The notes below the pieces were generated by a model, which ran no database searches, had not been told where the DNA came from, and saw nothing but the letters and a program-made list of their open reading frames with translations. The position numbers and the translations under genes were made by a program. DNA of 64,000 nucleotides from Jonesiaceae bacterium BS-20 (lineage in GTDB: Bacteria > Actinomycetota > Actinomycetes > Actinomycetales > Cellulomonadaceae), in NCBI GenBank assembly GCA_039995105.1, contig CP146203.1:1860001-1924000 (forward strand), in the 5' to 3' direction. Shown piece after piece: positions 27,282 through 37,079 of the stretch. Numbering within the stretch: position 1 is the first letter of the stretch; each line of letters begins with the position of its first letter.

Positions 27282-29381
27282 CTACTGCGGAGCTACAGAC
27301 TCCGCCAATGCCCGCATGATTTCTTGAGCGTAACGCTCACCACCCTTTTGACCCGGGTGAATCCCGTCGCGTGCAAGTTCCTTAGGATGATCCGCTATAA
27401 CTTCGTTCCAGTCGGCAATTACCACGTTGTCGTAACGCTGTGCGGCATCGAAAAGTGCCTGATTTGTTGCCGCGATCCAGGACCGCTCAGCGTGGGCAGT
27501 CACTAGGATAATCTCGCGTTCACCGGCCGCTTTCACAATCTTGGAAAGATCGTCAGCGGTGACCAACCCGTTTGTTGCCAGGGAGATAACAACAAACTCC
27601 TTCAGGTCACCCTTGGCTTCAAGAGTCGACATGATTTTGGTGGCCTCACCAATTCCGCGTGAGGTCTTGGCATCAATAACTACCCCTGGCAAGATCGCTT
27701 GCAAGCCGGTGACGCTCGCCAAGGTGACCGAGTCACCAATGATCGTGACTTCATCGCCCACGGGAACTTCGCGGCGCTGTGCCGCTACCTCTGCTTCGAC
27801 TTCGGCCTTTTGTTTTGCCTCCGCCAGCGCCGCAATATTTGGGCCAAGATCCGCAAATTGACCCCAGTCAAAGCCGTTATTCAAGGCGGCTTCACCGGCT
27901 GCGATTTCGCGTTCGATGCTCGATGTTTGGGGACTCGTTGTCACAGCGATCACGGCCACTACACCCAGGACTGTGAGCACGGCACTGGCCCCTAGGACCA
28001 CACCTAGTTTGAGCCGCGCCTTGGGAGCTTTAGCAGCAGAACGTTGCAGGACGGCTTTGATCCGCCGAGCGTAACTCCTAAATCCCTGGCTCATAATGGG
28101 TAATTCTAGGTGCTTGTACGAGAGCCAACTCGCTGCCGTGATGACTACCAGTGCTATCGCAGCAGTCAACATGCTCACGTTCGTGCCCACGTTCCGGGTG
28201 GAGAACAGGTACGTGACCAGAATCAAGACCGGCCAGTGCCACAGGTACAAGCCATATGAGCGCTGCCCAATCCACCGTAGCGGAGCTTTCTCGAATCGGG
28301 GCGCAATTTCTTGCAAGCTCAAGATCGCTGCAATGAGGGTTGCCGTAGCCACACTGACGAGCAACAGCCCGCCGCGGTAGGTAAGTGCCGCATCAAATTC
28401 CAAGATCACCGCAGCACCCACGATGATGATCAGGCTCAGCAAAGCGACCGTCACGGAAACCAAGGTGTTTTTGCGATGTGTCTGGTTACCGTCCGATCCC
28501 TGCGCGCCGAAATTTTTGATCAAGCGTGGCCATTCTCCCGCGAGGTTGGGCCTGCGTACCATCGCCAAGACGGCACCGATCATGATGCCAAATAGGTGGG
28601 TATCGGTTCCGTAATACAACCGGGAAGGATCCACTTGTGGATCAAACATGCCCGCCATGAGCCCAGCCGAGCCCACCACGACAAGGACGGTTGCGGCAAC
28701 TAGCGCCCGATTTCCAACTCTTTTGGCCCCAAAGCCCATCCCCGCTATGACCACCAAGGGCCACAATAGGTAGAACTGTTCCTCAACCGCGAGCGACCAC
28801 AAGTTTGCAAATAGCGCGGGGGTCAGCGACGCCGAGTAACTTGCCCCTTGAACGACGTACACCCAATTGCTTGAGAAGGTGGCAGCGCCAAAAATCTGTC
28901 CAGGCAGTCCAACGCCCGCGTCCTGCCCAATAATCCCGGCGGCCGCGGTGCACACCAGCACCATGAGGCCCAACGCTGGCAACAGTCGCCGTGCCCGGCG
29001 GAACCAAAATCCGGACAGCGAGACCCGTCCGTGCACTTGATACTCTCGCAATAAAAGCGAGGTAATCAAGAACCCGGAGATGACAAAGAAGATATCAACA
29101 CCGATGAATCCACCGGCTACAGTCTGCGGGAAAAAGTGGTAGGCAATCACCAGCAGAACCGCTAAAGCCCGTAACGTATCCAAACCAGCGATTCGGTTTG
29201 GCCGCCGAGTCACTTTCGGTTTTAGGGTTTGGTTCGCAACCGCGCCATTCTTGGCTTCGGGTAGGTCTCCGGGTCCGGAGGATTTCTTGGGCACGCTCTT
29301 AGACTTCTTGGGCACATTGGCGCTAACAGAGACGCCTTGGGTTCCGAATTGAAGAGCGCTGGTTTTTTTCTTGGTAGCCAT
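27282..29381 (-). CDS. O-acyltransferase (acyltransferase-3 family) with C-terminal SGNH domain
   Basis: 699 residues, OafA/YrhL type. A Lys/Ser-rich cytoplasmic N-terminus (to about 60) is followed by ten to eleven membrane helices. The transfer domain starts RIAGLDTLRALAVLLVIAYHF, with FFVISGFLIT. The SGNH-like outer domain (from about residue 545) has GDSVT, an Asn block (SLATNG) and DGIHPG with the catalytic Asp/His. Likely O-acetylates a cell-envelope polymer (peptidoglycan, arabinogalactan or exopolysaccharide); substrate unknown. ATG 29381 or TTG 29384; no clear ribosome site. It lies 14 nt after hemW, so probably in its operon. Confidence 0.88.
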   Translation of the reverse strand: MATKKKTSALQFGTQGVSVSANVPKKSKSVPKKSSGPGDLPEAKNGAVANQTLKPKVTRRPNRIAGLDTLRALAVLLVIAYHFFPQTVAGGFIGVDIFFVISGFLITSLLLREYQVHGRVSLSGFWFRRARRLLPALGLMVLVCTAAAGIIGQDAGVGLPGQIFGAATFSSNWVYVVQGASYSASLTPALFANLWSLAVEEQFYLLWPLVVIAGMGFGAKRVGNRALVAATVLVVVGSAGLMAGMFDPQVDPSRLYYGTDTHLFGIMIGAVLAMVRRPNLAGEWPRLIKNFGAQGSDGNQTHRKNTLVSVTVALLSLIIIVGAAVILEFDAALTYRGGLLLVSVATATLIAAILSLQEIAPRFEKAPLRWIGQRSYGLYLWHWPVLILVTYLFSTRNVGTNVSMLTAAIALVVITAASWLSYKHLELPIMSQGFRSYARRIKAVLQRSAAKAPKARLKLGVVLGASAVLTVLGVVAVIAVTTSPQTSSIEREIAAGEAALNNGFDWGQFADLGPNIAALAEAKQKAEVEAEVAAQRREVPVGDEVTIIGDSVTLASVTGLQAILPGVVIDAKTSRGIGEATKIMSTLEAKGDLKEFVVISLATNGLVTADDLSKIVKAAGEREIILVTAHAERSWIAATNQALFDAAQRYDNVVIADWNEVIADHPKELARDGIHPGQKGGERYAQEIMRALAESVAPQ

Positions 29382-29395
29382 CAATGAATCAAAAA

Positions 29396-30661
29396 TTAGT
29401 CCGACAGATCTCTAATCACGGTATCAGCAAGCAGGCGGCCCTTCAGCGTCAAGACCAGCAGCCCACGCACGGCCGCTCCTCCGTCAAGAAGTCCGGCAGC
29501 GATATGACCTGCTACCCGGGTACGAGCCTGTGGGCTCAGAACGTCGACCGAAAGCCCCTTGCGAAGCCGAATTCCCAGCATGAGCCGTTCGAGGGCCGCT
29601 TCTTGGGCGGTCAATCGTTCCCGCCCTGCGGCCGGGGAATTCCCTGCTTCCAATAGTGCAGCGTAGCGGATTGGATGCTTCACATTCCACCAACGCATAC
29701 CGCTGGCGGCCTGTTCCTGCGTATCGGTATCTGGTTGGCCACCCAAGTAGGAGTGCGCCCCTGGGCCGATGCCCCACCAGTCGTCACCGCGCCAGTAGGC
29801 GAGGTTGTGTTGGCATGCGGTTTCCGGGGTTCGAGACCAGTTCGAAACCTCATACCATCCCAATCCGGCTGCGGTCAATAGTTCTTCTGCCAGTTCGTAC
29901 TTTTGAACTTGGTCATCTTCGCTGGGCAAAGCAATTTGGCCGCGTCGCACCTGGGCAGCCATCTTGGTGCCCTGTTCGACTACAAGTGCATAGGCAGAGA
30001 CGTGGTCCACTCCGGTAGCAATTGCGGTTTCCAGGCTGAGCCGCCAGTCATCCAGCGATTCGCCCGGGGTGCCATAAATGAGGTCCAACGAAACGTCGAG
30101 TCCGGCCTCCCGGGCCCACTGAACAACGTCTGGAATACAACGCGGGTCGTGGGTGCGCTCGAGCGTTGCTAAGACGTGCGGCACCGCCGACTGCATCCCA
30201 AAGCTCACCCGGGTAAACCCAGCAGCTGCCAGCTCTTGCAGGTATTGCGGGGTAACGGAGTCCGGGTTTGCTTCCGTGGTGACCTCGGCCCCGGGAGTCA
30301 ATCCCCAGGTGTCCTGGACCGCGGCCAACATGGACACCAGGTCCTTGGCAGGCAGCATGGTTGGCGTGCCCCCACCAAAGAATACGGTGTTGACGGTGCG
30401 CTGCGGCAGACCTGCATTGTGCATTGCCTTGGCCGCCAATGCAACTTCTAGGATTGCGGTCCGTGCGTAATTCACTTGGCTCGCGCCACCGCCAAGTTCG
30501 GTGGCGGTGTACGTATTGAAATCGCAGTACCCGCACCGCACAGAGCAGAACGGTACGTGCAGGTAGATTCCAAAACCGCGGTCCGCTGCGCCATTAGCAA
30601 CCCACGTTGGAAGGGCACCATCAAGCGGTGCCGCTTCGCCGTCTGGCAAAGCTGGGCTCAT
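29396..30661 (-). CDS. hemW: Radical SAM heme chaperone HemW
   Basis: 421 residues. Radical-SAM cluster motif CSVRCGYC after YLHVPF, and the HemW-specific HNxxYW (HNLAYW) motif that separates it from coproporphyrinogen dehydrogenase HemN. Binds heme and delivers it to target proteins. AAGG 7 nt before the ATG. Directly downstream of lepA, a conserved pair. Confidence 0.93.
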   Translation of the reverse strand: MSPALPDGEAAPLDGALPTWVANGAADRGFGIYLHVPFCSVRCGYCDFNTYTATELGGGASQVNYARTAILEVALAAKAMHNAGLPQRTVNTVFFGGGTPTMLPAKDLVSMLAAVQDTWGLTPGAEVTTEANPDSVTPQYLQELAAAGFTRVSFGMQSAVPHVLATLERTHDPRCIPDVVQWAREAGLDVSLDLIYGTPGESLDDWRLSLETAIATGVDHVSAYALVVEQGTKMAAQVRRGQIALPSEDDQVQKYELAEELLTAAGLGWYEVSNWSRTPETACQHNLAYWRGDDWWGIGPGAHSYLGGQPDTDTQEQAASGMRWWNVKHPIRYAALLEAGNSPAAGRERLTAQEAALERLMLGIRLRKGLSVDVLSPQARTRVAGHIAAGLLDGGAAVRGLLVLTLKGRLLADTVIRDLSD

Positions 30662-30703
30662 GAACAGACCTTCCCTACACTGAAAAAATTGGTTAAACCC
30701 AAA

Positions 30704-32575
30704 CTACTTCTTGCGGGAGTCGCCCTGCTCCGAGGTAAGTGCGCTAATGAACGCTTCCTTTGGCACCTCAACGGAACCAATGGTCTTCATACGCTTCTTA
30801 CCTTCCTTCTGCTTTTCCAGCAGCTTGCGCTTACGGGAGATGTCTCCTCCGTAGCACTTAGCAAGAACATCTTTACGGATCGCCCTGATGTTCTCACGGG
30901 CAATGATCCGGGCACCAATGGCGGCCTGAATGGGGACCTCAAATTGTTGCCTAGGGATGAGTTCCTTCAGTTTTGAACACATCTTCAGTCCGTACGAGTA
31001 CGCGGCGTCCTTGTGCACAATCGCGGAGAAGGCATCCACACGCTCGCCCTGAAGCAGTACGTCAACCTTGACCAGGTCAGCTGACTGCGATGTAGTCACA
31101 TCGTAGTCAAGCGAAGCGTAACCGCGGGTGCGTGACTTAAGTGCGTCAAAGAAGTCGAACACAATCTCGGCCAATGGCAGCATGTAGCGCATCTCGACGC
31201 GGTCTGCGGAGAGGTAATCCATGCCCTGCAGTTCGCCGCGACGTTCTTGGCACAACTCCATGATCGCGCCAATGTACTCCGATGGTGCCAAGATTGTTGC
31301 TTTAGCAACGGGTTCTTGCACATCAAGGATCTTACCGCCCGGGAACTCGGACGGGTTGGTGACCTCAACCCAAGATTTGTCGTCCATCTGAACGTTGTAA
31401 ATAACGTTTGGTGCGGTCGAGATCAAGTCCAAGTTGAATTCGCGTTCGAGGCGCTCGCGCACAATCTCCAAGTGCAGCAGACCAAGGTATCCAACACGGA
31501 AACCAAAGCCCAACGCAACCGAGGTCTCAGGCTCATAAATCAGTGCGGCATCGTTAAGCTTCAAACGGTCCAAAGCGTCACGCAAGACCGGGTAATCCGA
31601 ACCATCAATCGGGTACAACCCGGAGAACACCATTGGCTTGGGTTCGGAGTAGCCCTCAAGGGCTTCAGTTGCCGGCTTACTTAGGTTCGTGACCGTGTCA
31701 CCAACCTTGGATTGACGTACGTCCTTCACACCGGTGATCAGGTAACCCACTTCACCGACTCCGAGGCCCTCGGTCGGGGTTGCAACCGGTGAGGTCACCC
31801 CAATCTCTAGGAGCTCATGAGGGGTCTTGGTGGACATCATGACCAAGCGCTCACGCGGGGTGAACTTTCCGTCAATTACACGCACATAGGTAACTACGCC
31901 GCGGTATGTGTCATACACGGAGTCAAAAATCATGGCACGCGCTGGAGCATCCGCGTCCCCGACCGGAGCAGGAATGCGCTCAACAATACGGTTCAGCAGC
32001 GGCTCAACACCAACACCGGTCTTACCGGAAACCAACAAGACGTCCTCGGGTTCACAACCCACCAGACCGGCCAGCTCTTCCGCATACTTCTCCGGCTGAG
32101 CGGCCGGCAAGTCAATCTTGTTCAGCACTGGAATGATGGTCAGATCATTTTCCATAGCTAGGTACAGGTTTGCCAACGTCTGGGCCTCAATGCCCTGAGC
32201 CGCATCCACCAGAAGTAGAGCGCCTTCGCACGCAGCCAACGAACGTGAGACCTCGTAGGTGAAGTCCACGTGTCCGGGAGTGTCAATCATGTTCAGGGCG
32301 TAAGGAGTGTCGTCAACAATCCACGGCATACGCACCGCTTGAGACTTGATCGTGATTCCACGCTCGCGCTCAATGTCCATCGAATCAAGGAATTGCGCGC
32401 GCATGACCCGATCGTCAACAACACCGGTCAGCTGCAGCATCCGGTCAGCCAAGGTGGATTTACCGTGGTCAATGTGCGCAATGATGCAAAAGTTGCGCAG
32501 CAGATCAGGAGCCGTCGCGGCGGGCTTAATGCGGGCAAGAAGTTGCGCGGAAGATTTGTGAGTCACGGGGTTCAT
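30704..32575 (-). CDS. lepA: Elongation factor 4 (LepA)
   Basis: Ribosomal GTPase that acts in translation and ribosome biogenesis. 623 residues: G1 [10 protein letters not shown]3 DTPGH, G4 NKID, then EF-G-like domains and the unique C-terminal domain ([21 protein letters not shown]). Start uncertain: ATG 32575 (MNPVTHKSS) has only GAAAG adjacent; GTG 32605 is upstream. The family usually has a variable 15-30 residue N-terminus, so both fit. Confidence 0.96.
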   Translation of the reverse strand: MNPVTHKSSAQLLARIKPAATAPDLLRNFCIIAHIDHGKSTLADRMLQLTGVVDDRVMRAQFLDSMDIERERGITIKSQAVRMPWIVDDTPYALNMIDTPGHVDFTYEVSRSLAACEGALLLVDAAQGIEAQTLANLYLAMENDLTIIPVLNKIDLPAAQPEKYAEELAGLVGCEPEDVLLVSGKTGVGVEPLLNRIVERIPAPVGDADAPARAMIFDSVYDTYRGVVTYVRVIDGKFTPRERLVMMSTKTPHELLEIGVTSPVATPTEGLGVGEVGYLITGVKDVRQSKVGDTVTNLSKPATEALEGYSEPKPMVFSGLYPIDGSDYPVLRDALDRLKLNDAALIYEPETSVALGFGFRVGYLGLLHLEIVRERLEREFNLDLISTAPNVIYNVQMDDKSWVEVTNPSEFPGGKILDVQEPVAKATILAPSEYIGAIMELCQERRGELQGMDYLSADRVEMRYMLPLAEIVFDFFDALKSRTRGYASLDYDVTTSQSADLVKVDVLLQGERVDAFSAIVHKDAAYSYGLKMCSKLKELIPRQQFEVPIQAAIGARIIARENIRAIRKDVLAKCYGGDISRKRKLLEKQKEGKKRMKTIGSVEVPKEAFISALTSEQGDSRKK

Positions 32576-32633
32576 TCTTTCATGAACTGGCCAACATGGT
32601 GACACGTTAGCTTATGAGACTGGCCATACGGGG

Positions 32634-32639
32634 TAAAGT
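32634..32639 (+). promoter_or_regulatory. -10 element of the PemK-like gene
   Basis: TAAAGT exactly 7 nt before GTG 32647. It decides the start and implies a leaderless transcript. Confidence 0.45.
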
Positions 32640-32646
32640 TCCAGTT

Positions 32647-33306
32647 GTGGCTAAGACTAATTGGGTAGCAACCGTCAAGAAAATCGCCGTATTTATCCTT
32701 GAGTTGCTCAAAGAATCAGATAGCAAAAATTCGCAAGCTAGCAGGCCCGGAGATCATCCGGGTAAAACGTCGGCTAAACAATCGGCAAATAAGCGCAGTA
32801 CCGAGCGGGGCACTCAGAATTCCAAACCCAAGCCGTCTGCATTGCCACAGACTAAAACTACCAACCGCACCAACTCCAATACCGCGACCACCGGCAAGTC
32901 CCCCGCACTATCCAAGCATTACCCGGGCGACTACATCGGAAGAGTTAGTCCCGAGTATTCCCCTGAGCTCGATGGTGAGCCGGACCCCGGCGAAATTGTG
33001 TGGACTTGGGTCCCCTATGAAGAGGACTATTCCCAAGGCAAGGACCGGCCCGTGTTGCTCGTGGGCAGCGATGGGCCTTGGCTGCTGGGGCTCATGCTCA
33101 CCTCCAAGGACCACACCGCCGCGGGCCTCCCTACCAACAACTCTGGGCCGCGCTGGTTAGACATTGGCTCAGGACCGTGGGATTCCCAGGGTAGAGACAG
33201 TGAAATTCGCTTGGACCGGGTGATCCGTATTCACCCCCATCACATGCGCCGCGAAGGAGCGATCATGCCCACGAAGATCTTTGCAACGGTAACTCGCGCA
33301 CTGTAG
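32647..33306 (+). CDS. PemK/MazF-like protein with long disordered N-terminus
   Basis: 219 residues from GTG 32647. Residues 1-95 are Lys/Ser/Thr/Asn-rich with a short hydrophobic helix near the start. The C-terminal domain begins PDPGEIVWTWVPYEED and continues GKDRPVLLVG, the beta-strand pattern of PemK/MazF-type endoribonuclease toxins (conserved Pro-Gly and Arg-Pro). No antitoxin-sized partner lies beside it; neighbours are lepA and rpsT. May be a chromosomal, housekeeping-like member rather than a toxin-antitoxin pair. An ATG at 32614 is in frame but less consistent with the promoter. Confidence 0.75.
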   Translation: MAKTNWVATVKKIAVFILELLKESDSKNSQASRPGDHPGKTSAKQSANKRSTERGTQNSKPKPSALPQTKTTNRTNSNTATTGKSPALSKHYPGDYIGRVSPEYSPELDGEPDPGEIVWTWVPYEEDYSQGKDRPVLLVGSDGPWLLGLMLTSKDHTAAGLPTNNSGPRWLDIGSGPWDSQGRDSEIRLDRVIRIHPHHMRREGAIMPTKIFATVTRAL

Positions 33307-33578
33307 TCCACTGCAAGGCACAAAATCGCCAGATCCGCTGGAAATTCACGTTGCGCTGGCACCATTTCAACCCAAATAGTAAGGCACAACACCAATTGCC
33401 GGGACCCAAGCACTAGAGCGTACTTGGCTGTCCTGCTAAACTTTGTAACTGTGTGTTCGTCGGGTCGGCGGACACCACTCCAGCACCTCACCACGGGTCC
33501 CCACCCCAGTCCCGGTGTTGGAAGAGCCTTCAACGACCTGTTCAATCGCCGTAAGGCGACAAAAAAGAGAGTCCTAAC

Positions 33579-33839
33579 GTGGCTAACATCAAGTCCCAGA
33601 TCAAGCGTAACCGTACCAACGAGAAGGCACGCCTTCGGAACAAGACAGTCAAGTCCGAGCTGCGCACATACATCCGCGCCGCTCGCGAGGCGATTGCTTC
33701 CGGAGACAAGGAAAAAGCAATTCCTGCCCTGAACGCTGCTACGCGCAAGCTTGACCAGGCAGTAACAAAGGGTGTGCTACACCGCAACCAGGCAGCGAAC
33801 CGCAAGTCCGCCCTGGCCAAGAGTGCAGCTGCTCTCTAG
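33579..33839 (+). CDS. rpsT: 30S ribosomal protein S20
   Basis: Primary-binding small-subunit protein, 86 residues, opening [24 protein letters not shown] start with AGAGAG about 8 nt upstream. The 270-nt region before it holds only its leader and promoter. A strong terminator follows. Confidence 0.97.
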   Translation: MANIKSQIKRNRTNEKARLRNKTVKSELRTYIRAAREAIASGDKEKAIPALNAATRKLDQAVTKGVLHRNQAANRKSALAKSAAAL

Positions 33840-33854
33840 TATTCTCTAGCATTT

Positions 33855-33868
33855 GAACCTTCGGGTTC
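33855..33868 (+). other. UUCG-capped mini-hairpin
   Basis: GAACC-TTCG-GGTTC in the rpsT 3' untranslated region, ahead of the terminator. Confidence 0.5.
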
Positions 33869-33873
33869 ACCAC

Positions 33874-33910
33874 AAAAGCGCCGCCCCACCGTATCGGGGG
33901 CGGCGCTTTT
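33874..33910 (+). terminator. rpsT intrinsic terminator
   Basis: 14-bp perfect stem (33874-33887 with 33897-33910) rich in GC and ending in TTTT. The opposite side begins with AAAA, so it may also act on the minus strand. Confidence 0.92.
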
Positions 33911-34001
33911 GCTTTCGAGTTACCTAATGCCGATCCCGCACCAACTTACGAAAGTCAGTACGGCATCGGCATCTCACGGTTGAGATAACTGGTTGCCAGA
34001 A

Positions 34002-34712
34002 CTATCTAACGCTGGCTGTACGTAGACCAAGGTAGGTACCGCAGTTTGCAACTAGGGCAATAACAAGCCCAGCGACGAGCAGCTTAAGCATGACCGGGCC
34101 GGCAAAGAGCGCGGAAAAGTATGGGACTGAGAAGAGAATCGCAAGGGCCAGGAGCAGGGCCAGTGAGATCCCAAGGAACAATGGCCCCTTGGCTCCGGCT
34201 TTTACAAACACAGCTCCAAATACCCCGCCAATACTAAGCATGGTGAAGGTCAGCACAAAGATGGTGGCGACCAGTTTTAGGGGGTTTCCGTTCCCTAGGA
34301 GCACGCTATCCATGACGTACGCATGGACAAACCAGTGCCCGGTAAGCTTTTCGATCCCCAGCAAGACAAGACCTACGGCAGCCACAAAGCCTGACTGGAT
34401 TAGGTAGTAGCCGATCGTGCCAAATGTATAGGCCTTGCGTGTGGTGCCGAGCGACATTCCGAATGGAAAGGTGGTCGCTACCGCTTGCACTCCGAGGTAT
34501 ACCAAGAATCCCGCAATGCTTGAGATCACTCCGGTGTTGCCTCGAAAACCTTCAATATACTTGGCAGAGTTTGGGTCCATGCCAGCCCTGCCCAGGGCCA
34601 GCGCAACTATGACCGAGATGAGCGTGGCTAACAGAAGAATGCATGCGGGAACCAGGAGAGAAAGCTCGCGCTTGTTGAAATGCAGTTTGGTCACTGCGGC
34701 TGCGTTGTTCAT
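34002..34712 (-). CDS. ABC transporter membrane subunit (YtrA-type operon)
   Basis: 236 residues with six predicted membrane helices, no extracellular domain; fits the ABC-2-like permease partners of GntR/ABC operons. Start ATG overlaps the ATPase stop (ATGA), so the two are coupled. Probable substrate is a cell-wall-active compound or peptide, inferred only from operon type. Confidence 0.75.
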   Translation of the reverse strand: MNNAAAVTKLHFNKRELSLLVPACILLLATLISVIVALALGRAGMDPNSAKYIEGFRGNTGVISSIAGFLVYLGVQAVATTFPFGMSLGTTRKAYTFGTIGYYLIQSGFVAAVGLVLLGIEKLTGHWFVHAYVMDSVLLGNGNPLKLVATIFVLTFTMLSIGGVFGAVFVKAGAKGPLFLGISLALLLALAILFSVPYFSALFAGPVMLKLLVAGLVIALVANCGTYLGLRTASVR

Positions 34713-35626
34713 GCTGCAACTCCATTGTTATTGTCGCTAGCCGATTGGGAACCTAGCGCCCCAACAAGATCTTGCAAAGAGACCGGCTCAATCACCAGCC
34801 CATCAAGTTCCGCCAGTGCCTTGGCGCCCTCATTTAGAGGTTCTTGAATCACGGAAACTGACATGGCCCCAAGTTCGCGGGTCGATAGAACGTTCTTTGA
34901 CCCCGTGAACATCCGCACGTTTTCGGTGCGCCCAGAGACGCGATAGGCCACACCCGAGAGGTCTTCAATGGGGCTGTCGAGCACAACCTTGCCTAGCTCC
35001 AGGATCACGGCGTGGTCAAACAACGCTTCCATCTCCCCCACTAGGTGAGTTGAGACAATGATGGTGCGCGGGTGAGCAGCATAGTCTTGCATGAGCAGCT
35101 CATAGAAGCGGTGACGGGAAGCCACATCCAGCCCCAAATAAGGCTCATCAAAGATGGTAATGGGCGCACGTGCAGCCATTGCGATCACGATTGACAGCGC
35201 CGAAAGCTGACCGCGTGAAAACTTCTTGACCTGAGTCTTGGCTGGAATGCGAAACTCCGCCACCAGCTGGTTGGCAAACTCTGCATCCCAGTTAGCGTGG
35301 AACTCTTTGGCTATCCGCAGGACATGCTTGAGTTTGTAGTCATCCGGAAAGCGCTGGTTGTCCCTGATGAACGATGTTGCAGCTGCCACCTCAGCGGATT
35401 CAAATGGGGTCTGCCCAAGCACGGTTACTTCACCACTCGTTGGACGGTCGTGGCCGGCAATGAGCGCCATAAGCGTGGTCTTGCCTGCACCGTTGCTTCC
35501 AAGAAGACCGCAGATTGAGTTTTTTGCAATGCTAAAGCTAACCCCACCGAGGGCGCTAACTTCCCCAAAGGTGCGCGTGACTTGGTTGACGCGGATTGCC
35601 ACCGAGTTGTCATTATGAGTTTCCAT
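34709..35626 (-). CDS. ABC transporter ATP-binding protein
   Basis: 305 residues. Walker A GSNGAGKTT, signature FSRGQLSAL (a variant of LSGGQ), Walker B ITIFDEP. A 75-residue C-terminal extension follows. ATG 35626 has AAAGGAG 7 nt upstream; GTG 35629 is less well spaced. Start lies inside the GntR gene's end (14-nt overlap). Confidence 0.9.
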   Translation of the reverse strand: METHNDNSVAIRVNQVTRTFGEVSALGGVSFSIAKNSICGLLGSNGAGKTTLMALIAGHDRPTSGEVTVLGQTPFESAEVAAATSFIRDNQRFPDDYKLKHVLRIAKEFHANWDAEFANQLVAEFRIPAKTQVKKFSRGQLSALSIVIAMAARAPITIFDEPYLGLDVASRHRFYELLMQDYAAHPRTIIVSTHLVGEMEALFDHAVILELGKVVLDSPIEDLSGVAYRVSGRTENVRMFTGSKNVLSTRELGAMSVSVIQEPLNEGAKALAELDGLVIEPVSLQDLVGALGSQSASDNNNGVAA

Positions 35627-35981
35627 CACGGTACTCCTTTGCTATAAGCTCTTGGACGCGTTCTAGGTTGAGCCCGAGGGCCCGTGCCTGAGTTACAAAC
35701 TCGGCAACGTACTTCTCCATAAATTCCCCCTGCTGAGTTGCAAGCAGTTTTTCTCGTGCCCCTTGCGCCACAAACATGCCGATTCCCCGCTTTTTGTAAA
35801 GAATCTCTTGGTCTACCAGGAGATTAATTCCCTTACCCGCGGTGGCCGGATTAATCCGGTAGAACGCAGCGAAATCGTTGGTCGAGGACACCTGATCCCC
35901 CTCGGCGTAGGTGCCGCGCAGGATGTCGCTGCAGATCAGATCTGCAACTTGTTGAAACAGAGGCTTGTCGTCTGTAAACAC
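35613..35981 (-). CDS. GntR-family regulator (YtrA subfamily)
   Basis: 122 residues: N-terminal winged helix (PLFQQVADLICSDILRGTY ... INPATAGKGINLLVDQEI), short C-terminal dimer helix typical of YtrA. Its GTG has GAGGT upstream. It heads the ABC operon and is expected to repress it through the palindrome at 35996-36019. Confidence 0.9.
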   Translation of the reverse strand: MFTDDKPLFQQVADLICSDILRGTYAEGDQVSSTNDFAAFYRINPATAGKGINLLVDQEILYKKRGIGMFVAQGAREKLLATQQGEFMEKYVAEFVTQARALGLNLERVQELIAKEYRDGNS

Positions 35982-35995
35982 CGCACCACCTCATT

Positions 35996-36019
35996 GGTTA
36001 GTTGGTCATGTAACTAACC
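35996..36019. promoter_or_regulatory. Operator of the GntR/ABC operon
   Basis: Perfect 8-bp inverted repeat GGTTAGTT-N8-AACTAACC, 14 nt upstream of the GntR start. It overlaps the -10 element. Confidence 0.8.
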
Positions 36020-36044
36020 TATGAACCTATGGGGCCCCTGTCAA
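36016..36044 (-). promoter_or_regulatory. Promoter of the GntR/ABC operon
   Basis: -35 TTGACA (36044-36039), 17-nt spacer, -10 TAGGTT (36021-36016). Consensus -35 and ideal spacing. Confidence 0.8.
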
Positions 36045-36062
36045 GTGGTTTTACAAGAAAAG

Positions 36063-37067
36063 TTATTTTCCCCAGGCTCGGGTGATCGTCAAAACAGCGC
36101 GTTCTACCGCAAAGACCGGGTCTCTTCCCGCGCCTTTAACCTCGGCATCGGCCGCGGCTACCGCGGTAATCGCAATGGCCAACCCGTCCGGCGTCCAGTT
36201 CATGAGGTCCTTGCGGGCACGATCCGCTTGCCACGATGGCATCCCCAAATCAGACATTGAGTGCCCGGAACGTAGCCCAGCTACTTTGGCCAACGTGCGC
36301 AGCTTCATCGCAAGCGCAGCCACGATTGGCACCGGATCGGCACCGGTGGCCAGTGCATGGCGCAAGAGCTGAATTGCCTCGGAAGAGTTTCCGGCTACCG
36401 CTGCATCGGCCACTTTAAAACCGGTTGCCTCAACCCGTCCGCCGTAGTACTTATCTACCAGGTTTTCGTCAATGGTCCCCGAGTTATCAGCCATGAGTTG
36501 ATTACAAGCCGCGCCCAGCTCTCTCAGGTCCGAGCCTAAAGCCTCAACCAGGGCACGCACGGCACCCGCGGTGGCTCGGCGCCCGGCACGTTTGAACTCG
36601 GCCGCAGCAAAGGTAACTTTGTCGGTGTCACGCTTGATCGGCTCACAGAGTACTACGGGAAAACTACTCTTCTTAATGGCATCAAGCATCTTCTTGCCGC
36701 GCACACCTCCCCGGTGCGCAAGTACCAGCCACACGTCTGCGGCCGGGCCATCGAGATACCCGATGATGTCGGCAATAAGCGCATCGGTCGTGGTCTCGAG
36801 GTTGTCAATGACAACGAGGCGGGGTTCCCCAAACAGGGAAGGGCTGGTTAAGAAACTGAGCATTCCCGCCTGGTACGCTGCAGCGGTCAGAACGGTCTTC
36901 TCCGTTTGTGGGTCAGCTGCGAGCGCTTGAGTGGAAAGCGCATCAAGCGCTCGGTCAACGAGGAGCCCCTCACTTCCTTGGATCAGCACCAGTGGGGCAA
37001 GGCTAGCAGTGTCCCAAGTCAGGGCACGAGCAAGTTGGGAGCCGCGGGGAGTTTTGGTTGCTGACAT
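36063..37067 (-). CDS. holA: DNA polymerase III subunit delta
   Basis: Clamp-loader subunit that opens the beta sliding clamp. 334 residues, AAA+-like fold without an active Walker A. Middle block ALVEALGSDLRELGAACNQL and closing WQADRARKDLMNW fit the family. Immediately downstream of comEC (12 nt), a conserved actinobacterial pair. Confidence 0.92.
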   Translation of the reverse strand: MSATKTPRGSQLARALTWDTASLAPLVLIQGSEGLLVDRALDALSTQALAADPQTEKTVLTAAAYQAGMLSFLTSPSLFGEPRLVVIDNLETTTDALIADIIGYLDGPAADVWLVLAHRGGVRGKKMLDAIKKSSFPVVLCEPIKRDTDKVTFAAAEFKRAGRRATAGAVRALVEALGSDLRELGAACNQLMADNSGTIDENLVDKYYGGRVEATGFKVADAAVAGNSSEAIQLLRHALATGADPVPIVAALAMKLRTLAKVAGLRSGHSMSDLGMPSWQADRARKDLMNWTPDGLAIAITAVAAADAEVKGAGRDPVFAVERAVLTITRAWGK

Positions 37068-37079
37068 GCTCTTAGGTTT

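Noticed and set aside
33911-34001. Inverted repeat (33927-33934 with 33965-33972) as terminator of the ABC membrane gene
   Set aside because: Only 8 bp with a 30-nt loop and no T-run.
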